Part shown: positions 1 to 9,000 of the stretch, piece by piece
Layout: the number at the start of each line of letters is the position of its first letter
Numbering within the stretch: the first letter of the stretch is position 1
Source of the DNA: an uncultured Clostridia bacterium
GTDB taxonomy: Bacteria; Bacillota; Clostridia; Christensenellales; Borkfalkiaceae
Assembly: GCA_947174975.1 (NCBI GenBank)
Contig: CAMWLA010000042.1
Coordinates: 1 to 9,673, forward strand
Direction of reading: 5' to 3'
DNA: 9,673 nt
Translations under genes and position numbers: made by a program
Notes under the pieces: model-generated
The model's input: the letters and a program-made list of their open reading frames with translations, nothing else
Told to the model about the DNA's origin: nothing
Databases searched by the model: none

Positions 1-4
1 ATAT

Positions 5-40
5 AGTAAAAGCCGCCGCGCGGAATTTCCGCGCGGCGGC
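5..40 (-). terminator. Rho-independent terminator of the giant gene
   Basis: A perfect 13-bp inverted repeat (12-24 pairs with 28-40) made almost entirely of G and C encloses a 3-nt loop. Read on the minus strand, the stem starts 17 nt after the TAA stop and is followed by TTTTACTATAT. This is the layout of an intrinsic terminator for the minus-strand gene. The plus strand has no T-run after position 40, so the structure should work in one direction only. The run of T is short (four), but the stem is very strong. Confidence 0.9.
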
Positions 41-57
41 AATGTCTTATTGATGAA

Positions 58-3000
58 TTAATCTGCACCTATTGCAACTATTTTTAACTCTTTATTTCCA
101 TCTACCGGTTTATTTATTGAATCACCGCCTTTAATAGGAATATCAGTGTTACTAATAGCTTCACTTAACTCAACTTTACTCGTCTTTGAACTTCCAACAG
201 CATACTTACTATATTTTATTCTGAAATACAGAGTTTTATTATTTGCATTTTGGTCTACGTAATCAATTCTTAACACTTTGTTCGTATCAAGATCGCTATC
301 GCTCTTATACGCCCATAAGTATTTCAACTCTGTACCCTCTAAAATATCGAATAATCCCGTATGTGTACCGTTTTTCTTCGTTTCCTTACTGTCGTTAGTA
401 TCCTCTCTTACATAATAGTATTGCGCTCCGCCCAAAGGACACTCCATCACATACGTAAACGAGAATACCATTCTCGGATATACGACGGTTGTTGCAACTG
501 TAAGAGTTGAAGGCGTGACGGGCGTATTGAATACTACGTCTTCGCCGACTTCTTCGAAAGCGTACCAGCCGTAAATCGAGTCGGCTAAGTACTTATCGGA
601 TGAGTCTTTAGCGATAGATGCGGTAAATTTGCCGTCGGTGATAGAAACATCGTACACTTCCGTTCTGTCAAACGCCCAAACTGCATAGTAAACGCGGTGT
701 TGAATCGTCGTTTCAAATTCAAGAACGTTAGAACTGTTTTCATAAGCCCAGTCGAGGAAGGTATGATATTTTGCGGAAAGTTTCGCGGGTAACTTATCAC
801 CCTCGGTTACTTCCTCAACAGTCTTCTCGTAGAACGAACCGTTCCAAGCGAAGCCTTCAACTTCGACAGTGCTCCTAAGCGTTATTTCTGTTATGGGAAG
901 CTCGTCGCGCTCGGCAGTTACGTAAGCGAACTGAGAAGGCATTTCAAAAGTCAGATTTGCACATACATCCGTATCGCCGCTGTCGTAAATTACGGTTGAC
1001 TTATCCTCATCAGCGTAAACCGTCAAGCGGGTCAAGCCCTCGTTACCGGAAACGGCTTTTACCGTAACGGTCGTATTCTTTTTGACGAAGTACGTGCCGT
1101 TTACAACTTCGATACCGGTGCTAAGCTCTATCTGAATATCGCTACCGTCAATCGTAAGCTTATGCCAAGCATTTGCCGCGTCGTCGCTAATTGTTACGGT
1201 TACGTTATATATGCCGTTGACTTTTTCAGCCGTAACTAAAACGGAATACTTATAGATTACACCCTCGTTTGCCGATTCTGAGTTCAGCTGGGATATAATC
1301 ATTGATTTTACCGAATTGAGATAATCGTCGTTTACGCCGGTCGTCACTAAGCCGTCTGCATAGCCGAAATCTTCAATTGCATAGTCGTAACCGTTAACGG
1401 TGTAGTTGACGTAGCCCCAATATCCCGCGCCGTTTATCGAACCGCCGGCATTACCGACGCCAATGTAGTTATTTCCGTCTCTGAAATGATTCCACTGCGT
1501 TTCAGGAGTGACGCTATTATAATAAACGTTGAGCCAAGTTTGACTGGTTCCGTTACCGGTCGAACATCCGTAGAACGGTAAGTTTTTACCGCTTGCGCTG
1601 CCGTCCATAGTAACGTTATCTGCAAGCAGAACAACGTTGAGCATACCGTAGTTGTTTAAGAACGCTTTCGTTTCCAACTTAGTGATATTCGAAGGAACTA
1701 CTACGTTTTTAAGACTCTGATTTGCGAACGCTTCATTTGCTATCGCAGTTACGGCAATACCCGAAATTTCGTTTTCGAGAATAAGCCATTTATCGGCTTC
1801 GGAATAGTTTACGTTGTCTTTATGATTTGTGTTGAAGCCCGAAACAGCATAGTGGTCGTTAACGAAGCTGTATACAACACCGTTGTCAGCGGTTACCGTA
1901 TTGAGCACTAGCTTAGCATACAGCTTTGTAACCGTGCCGTTGTTCTTGTCGGGTGCAAGCTGTTTAAGCGCTTCGTCGGTATACCAACCGATAAACGCAT
2001 AATCGCCTTTACCCTCAAAGTTAAGCGTTGTATAGATAGCTGCAAGATTTGCTTCGGGTTCGACACCATCTACTGTAGTTGTATATTCGAAATCACCGAA
2101 TTTAACAACAATATCGATATCAACTGTTGTTGCTACGATTTCCTCGTGCTCGGTTAACGTTATATTAATCGAATGACGTTTTCCGTCAAGAGGAAGCGCA
2201 TCGCTTACCGTTACGTCGTAAATGTTCATGCCCAGCTGAGCTACAAGAGTTTCGCTTATAGCGTTAGCAAGGTTGCCCGCCTCAGCATAAGCCGTGAAGC
2301 AGATACCGTTGTTAATTATGCCGCTTAAATCAGCTTCCGCGGGTAAGAAATTATTGCCGTCAAGACCGACTACTTCTGTTTTGAATTCCACGTACGCCCA
2401 GCCGCTTGACTGTGTCGACATAGTATACGAAGTATTGTTATTGAAGTAAATTCTGTTCCAAGCAGTATCAATAACATTGTTCGTGGTGATAACGTGTGAA
2501 TAAGGATTATTCTGAGTACCGTTATAATATACCGTAAACGCACTGTTATTTGCTGACTTGCCGGAATAGCAACCGTAGAACACAGAAGTCTTGCCGTTGG
2601 AATCCGCTCTGCCGCCGAAGAATACCTTGTCGGCAAAGAATGCGACTTGCCTTAAAGCCTTGTTGTCAAGGAATGCGTTATCGTATACCGCGGTAACGGT
2701 TTCGGGAACGAGCACGTTGACAAGCGACTTATCGAGATTTTCGGAATCCTTGTTTGCAAATGCGTTAGCGCCGATATACTTTACAGGGTAACCGTTAATT
2801 TCAGACGCAATTTCAAGCCATAAATCAGCGTTGTTATAATACGTTGCGATATTATCGTTTACACCGCTTACGTAGTATGCGTCAAGCTTTGTATCGAACG
2901 AATAGTTTACACCGTTTTCCGCTTCGTACAACGTCTTTATGTACTTGCCGTAAACGTTGATTTTGCCGTCTACGATATCATTTCTGTTTACCTTCGTAAC

Positions 3001-6000
3001 GCGGGTTACAAAATCTTCCTCTTTATACCAGCCGAGGAACGAATAATCGTTCAGCTCGTATCCGTAAAGGGTATCACCCACAACGAACGCCGCAGAAACG
3101 GGGTTCATACCGTCGATTCTTACGAAATTGAATATAACCTCTACCGCTTCCGCCGATGATTTGTAAATGCTTACTCTTCCTTTACCGTCCGCATCGTAAA
3201 CAATTGCGATGTTTTCGGCTTCGTCCGAAATTACTATTTCGTTATAGAGGTTTGCACCGTTATCATTAACGTAGATAAGCTTGGTGGTTTTGCTGTCGTC
3301 TGCAAATTCGGGGAAATTGCTTACAAGTTTTACGGTCGATCCGTACAGCACTTCAAGCGTGCGCTCGACGGTAACCTTATCTTCCGCATATACGTCGAGA
3401 TAGATAGTTTCAAGCATATCGGACGAAACGTACGAGTTACCGTTCGAACTATAACAGCCGAATACCGGAGTAATATGCGACTTGGTATTTTCAAACTTGT
3501 GATTTCTGTCAAATCCGTAAGTTTGAGTCACGTAATCAAGGTAATTGCGTACTGCGGTTTCGCCGAGCTTCTTGGTGTTGTCGGCATCGCCGTAAATATC
3601 TGTTGCGCCTTCAATATACGTACCGAAATCAAGCGTGAAATCAACGAACGTACCGACTTCGCCGTAAGCCTTTAAGCCGCTTAATCCGTTATCGTTTCTT
3701 AAAATTACAGCACACAGAGCAGAAAGCGTTCCGCCCGTAAGCTCACCCGCGTTGATATCGAACGCATAATGGTTAAGATCGTTTGCAAGGTTGAACTTCG
3801 TTTCCGCAAGGGATGCGCCGTTGCCGTAAACCGATTCGTTTCCACCCGCCTTAACGCACATTCCGGACAGATAATCTTCAAGATTAAACTTGCCCTCTTT
3901 TACGTTTTGTTTAAGCTCTTCGTAAAGAGTGTACGTCTTAGCCTTTGTAAGTCCGCTGTTGATATCGACTTTTATGAAGCTTATAATCGAACTCCACAAG
4001 AAATCGCTTGTGCCGAGAAGCCATTTTGCGGGTGAGTTATTCTTATCTAATACGTTATCGAGGAAATACTCGAATGTCAGTACTTTGAATTCCTTGTTGT
4101 CAGATTCTATATTTCTGCCGAGCACGATAAGCCCGTCTGAATACGTGACGCTTATATCACTCTTCGCCGTTGCAAGAGAACTCTGCAAGGATGCAGCCAA
4201 GGTAAGATAGAATTTATCGTTACTATCAAGCCCTACGGTAAGCGTTGCGTTTTTAAGCTCTATAGTCTGGCTGAGTACGGGAATATTTACGTTGACCGTG
4301 ATATTTCCGGTGAAAGTATAAAGCTTATGAATTTGCTTATCGGCATCGGTTACCGTTCCGACAAGGTCGGATAAAAGCGTCGAAATGAAACCTATATCCG
4401 TGTAATCGTCGGGGTTGATTACGTTCTTCCTATTCTCGCAAGCCGCCGCAGTAAGCGAAAGCCAAGCGTCGCTCTCTTCCGTCTTTACGGTTGCAGAAAT
4501 CGTATTATCGTTATACGTTGCCGTTATTGTGCCGAGCTTGATATTAAGCACAGCTTCTGTAATTGAATCAACGTTAATTTCAGCCGTATTCGTCTTTTTG
4601 TCAAACTTGAAAGATTTATCTAAATCAAGACTTAAAAGCGCATCAATCAGCTTAGTTAAAGCAGAAGTTGAGCTTTGACCGTTTTCATCCGTTATTGCCG
4701 CGAATACCGCAATATTTTCAACTTCGTCCGGTGAAAGCGAGCCTTTACCCATAAACGTGTTGAGCGTTTCAACGAGGTTGGTATCGGTAATAAGCCTTAC
4801 CAGCTCTTCTGCTGCATCGAACACGTTTTCAACGTCCGTTTTGAATTTAATGCCGGTAAACGTCGTTCCGCCTATCTTATTGAGTTCGATAAACAGCGTA
4901 CGTCCGCTATAAGATGCGGTTGCGCAAACGTAAGTGCCGTTGATATTCATTTCAAGACTTACGTGCATTAATTTGGTTGCGCGCTGAGTACCGACAACGC
5001 CTTCGCCGTAGTACAGCTGTGCATTGACGGAAACGCCTTCAAGAACGCTTAAACCGCTGTTTGCACCGGTAAGATTTAAAGTTACCGAGTATGCCTTATC
5101 GCCTAAAATTTCCGTAAGGCTTTCAGTCTTGTCAAAGAAAGCGTTATAGAGTACTTTAACGAATTTCGAAAGCTCGTAATACGTATATTTGCCGTCTACG
5201 TTTTCTTCGGTCTTTTCATTTGCAAGCACTTCGAGTATCGATGAAACCGTAGCGCCGTTCCCCACTTCGACAGATGCACAAAGCTTGTTATCGGCCTTTG
5301 CGACTTCAAGCGACAGACAGCCGTCCGCGCCAAGCGTTACGTTTATACCGTCGGAATGACTGATTATAAGGTTATAAATATCAGAAGGATTATTTTCAAT
5401 TTGAACGGTGAACTCGTTTACAAAGCCCAAAAGCGCGTTTAATACGATTTTAACGTTTTTGTTCTTAGCGATTTCTTCAAGGCTGTAACCGCCGACTTCA
5501 ATTGCATAAGTTTCAACTTCGTCCGTACCGACATTTTCGCCGTTCGCATCTCCCTTTGCGAACGCATCGATTAAGCCCTTGAACGAATTCACAAGCTTAT
5601 CGATTTCGACGTTAGTGATTTTAACGCCAGCGTCGTTTACCGTAAGAATTACGAATGGATTGCTGTCCTTATCGTAGACGATATTTATTTCAAGAATTTC
5701 GCCGTCGACCTTTACGGAAAGCGATAGCGCCACCTTTAAGGCACCGTCCGCCCAGATAACTTCGCCGCTTCCGGTAACTTCGACTTGTACACCGCCGATT
5801 GTTGCCGTTCCGTTAATTACGAACGCAACGTCCTTTGCTTCGGCAATTTTTCTACCCTCGTCTATCATTTTTTCAACGAGTCTGAGTGCAGCCGTCAAAT
5901 CAAGATATTCACCCTTGTTTACCGTAGGCATTTTGTAGCTGTCGTTGCCTTTAAGAGACATTTCGACGCCGAGATTATCAAGTTTGCCGCAAAGCTGCGC

Positions 6001-9000
6001 ATTACCGTTATCAAGCGTTAAATCAAGCTGCAAATTGCCGAACTTAATTCCGCCGACGGTAATATCAAGCTGAGAAAGTATTTCGTCAACGTCAAGCGTT
6101 ACTGAAAGATTATTCTGCGAGCATTTGATTATATCTGAATAGTTAAGATTTAAAACAACGCCGACAAGCTTGGAAACGATATCCGCCGCGCCGTCGCTTT
6201 CTTCGCTGTACGTTGCGGTTTGATTGAACGAGTTGATTATATCCTTAACCGCGCCTATTGCGTCTTGAACGTCGCAGTAAACTTTTGCGTTTAATTGAGT
6301 TTGGTCAATGCGCGTAAGACAGATATAAACCGTGCTGAAATCTTTGGTGTTGATATCTGCCGAATAGTAAGCCGTAAGCTCTACTTCAAGTCCGTAATAG
6401 CTTATGAGCATAGGAACGGTCACAGTTATATTGTTGTGTCCGTTTTCAAGCTTTGCGTATGCAGTAGCATTAAGCGTAAGTCCGCTTAAATCGATTTTAT
6501 CGGTAATTTCACCGCCGTTGAATTTTACGCCTATTTCGTATACTTCGCTGTTGACAATACCCGCAATTCCGCTTACGAACGCGTTGAGGTCTACGTAGCC
6601 CTTGCCGTCAAAAGGCGCAAGAGAATTTTCGTTACCGTTTAAGCCTACGGTAAGCCCTAATTTTTCAAGCGTGCCGCCAAGCGTTGCGGTTTGAGGTACA
6701 AATTCAAGATTAAGTTCGCCGAAAGTTATTCCGCCGAGCGAAATATCAAGAGAAGACAAAATTTCGTCCACGTCGATACTTACGGAAAGCTTATCGTTCG
6801 TTGCGTGAATTATTTCGTTGTAATCGAGATTCAACAGTGTTTCGATTGCTTTGGAAAGCAGACTTGCTTCTTCGCTTGCCACGCTGATTTTATTATTTGA
6901 AGCGAATTTTGCGATTATGCCGTTTACGCTGTCAACCAAATCTTTAATTTCGCAGTAAACCTTTGCGTTTACCTCTTTGCCGCAGAATTCGGTGACGTGC
7001 AGATAAACGTTACCGTAACTGCCGTCCGATATATTTATAGTATAGTACGCGGTAAGCTTTACGCTTAAATCGCCGTAAGATACTGCAACGGGCAGTTTAA
7101 CGCGTATAGTTTTATTTTCGATTGCAACGGTTGCAACGCCGTTTACGGTAAGACCGCTTAAATCGATTTTATCGGTTATCTTCGTGCCTTCAAGTGAAAT
7201 TGTAACGTCGTACGAAGGTTTATTCAAAAGCGAGTAAACGCCTTCAACGTATGCGGTAATATCGACGTAGCTTTGCGCGTCTACTTCCGTAAGCGTTTTA
7301 TCGGAGCCGGTAATTTCGACGTTAAGTCCCAACCCCGAAAGGCTGCCGGAAAGTTTTGCCGGTTCTCTGTCAAACGAAAGCGCCAAGGTTCCGAAATTGA
7401 AACCGAGAGAAACGTCAAGTCCGGCAAGCAGATTGTCAACGTTTAAATCAACGCTTATGGAATCGGCGTCACCCTTGACGTTGCCGATAATTTCCGAGAA
7501 ATTGAGATTTAAAACTTTGTTGATTATCGTTGCAAGCTCTACTTTGGTTTCGGGTGCGGTTACGGTGCTGCCGTCCGCTTCGCCATTGCTTTCAAAGAGT
7601 GCTATTATATCCTTGACTGCGTTTACGGTATCTTCGATATTGCAGTAAACTTTTGCATTTACCTCTTTACCGTTGAATTCGCTTACGTGCAGATAAATTT
7701 TGCCGTATGAAGTTTTTTCATATATGTATGTTGCGTTAAGCTTTAAGGAAATGCCCTTGTACTCGGCTTCGATTTCCGCAACTGCGGCAATATCTTTTGC
7801 GATAAAGAGATGTGAAGATGCGTTTAATTTAAGCCCTTCGATAAGCGTATCGTCCAAGCCGATATAAATCTTTATCTTGTTGTTTTTCAAAAGATTGTAA
7901 ACGCTGTTTATATATTCGGCAAGGTCTGCCTTAGTATTTTCGGTATCCCTTGTAATAGGTTCGTCGCCGTTCGGTTCAATTGCAATACTGACGTCTATTT
8001 TGGTTTTGTCATATTCAACCGAATATAGATTAAGACTCTTAACAGAGAAGCTGTCAACGTTGTTTACATTACTTCTTTCAAAGCCAAATTCAAGATTGAC
8101 GCCTATTCCCAAGCCTAACAAATCGTCGGATTTAAGCGTTATTACTGCTTCGGTGTCGGTAAGCCTATCAAGCTTCAATGATTCGAAAAGCGAATCGAGC
8201 ATGGTGCCCGACTCCTCTTGCTCGTCGACTTCAGAGGCGTAAACCGCGGGTGCGGAGGTAATTCCGTTCACCCAGTTTTTAATGTTATTTATGGGTTCGG
8301 AAATTTTACTGATATCGCAAGTTAAGGCAAAATCCGTGCTGTAATAGACGTTTACTGCGCCTTTATTCAATTCCGCATATAAGTCTTGCTTCCCGCTGCC
8401 CTTCTTTCCGAGCGCAATCCTTAAATCGATACCCTTTAAAATGTCTCCTTCAAGACTCGAGAGAGGAAGGCTTAAGAATATTTGTCCTTCGTAGTCGGTT
8501 TCGCCGAGAGTCAACGCGATGTCAAACTGCTGGCCGCCGTCCAATACTTTTCCGAAACCGCCCATAAGTATGTCTGTAATTTCCGGGTCTTTGGGAGTAG
8601 TGTCGGTGGTGTTCGAGCCGGTGGTACCCTTATACTGTTTGAAGTAATTGTTAAAGTAAGCGAAATGCCCGTTATCAAAGCCGTCTTGTGAATAACTATA
8701 TTCAGTAGTAGTTTTGGAACTGCTGTCCAGATTCATTCCGCCGAGCGCGCGGGGACTTATCGTAGCCTTTTCTTCACAATAGCTTGAAAGGATTTGCCAC
8801 TTAGCGTCGAAAGTGAAAGTAATTTCTATTTTCTTAAACTTGGGGTAGTCTTTTAATCCGCCCCTCGTCTTCATTCCGTACTGATACCAGCACGCAGCGT
8901 TTTCATTAAGATAATATTTTTGAGTATATGTGCCGTCACCGTTATCCACCACGTCGTCCGCACCGATTAAAGACTTCTCGTATAGGGCGTAAACGGAAAT

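Larger units (their letters stand above)
4042..8565 (-). repeat. Array of about 226-residue beta-rich repeats (residues 338-1845)
   Basis: Landmarks recur in the same order: an N-L-[ND]-[YF]-x-[ED]-I-I helix, a V-D-[EN]-[IL]-L helix followed by an L-x-[IV]-[ST]-[LV]-G strand, a Y-[VL]-D-[IL] helix, a D-K-I-D-L-S-G-L-T strand, and an N-A-K-V-Y-C strand leading into an amphipathic helix ending in I-I-x-x-F. Matching positions N690, N916 and N1143 are 226 and 227 residues apart. Three units are closely related and the outer ones are diverged. Many strands alternate polar and non-polar residues. I do not recognise the family; a stalk or a hydrophobic-groove structure are both possible. Confidence 0.85.

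Noticed and set aside
61..120. Possible sortase signal or membrane anchor at the C-terminus
   Set aside because: The last residues (NKELKIVAIGAD) are charged and too short for a membrane helix, and there is no LPXTG-like motif anywhere in the last 130 residues.
2370..2636. Minus-strand open frame of 88 codons in another phase of the giant gene
   Set aside because: It overlaps composite module A in a different frame, while the giant frame keeps family motifs (F-Y-G-C, A-F) there. It is a shadow.
3769..4210. Overlapping plus-strand open frames of 88 and 93 codons
   Set aside because: They overlap each other in different frames and are both antisense to the continuous minus-strand frame. No recognisable product or initiation signals are seen.
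6151..8187. Evenly spaced repeats considered as a CRISPR array or mobile element
   Set aside because: The units are about 680 bp, in frame, diverged mainly in a protein-like manner, and have no short identical repeats with unique spacers, terminal inverted repeats or transposase.
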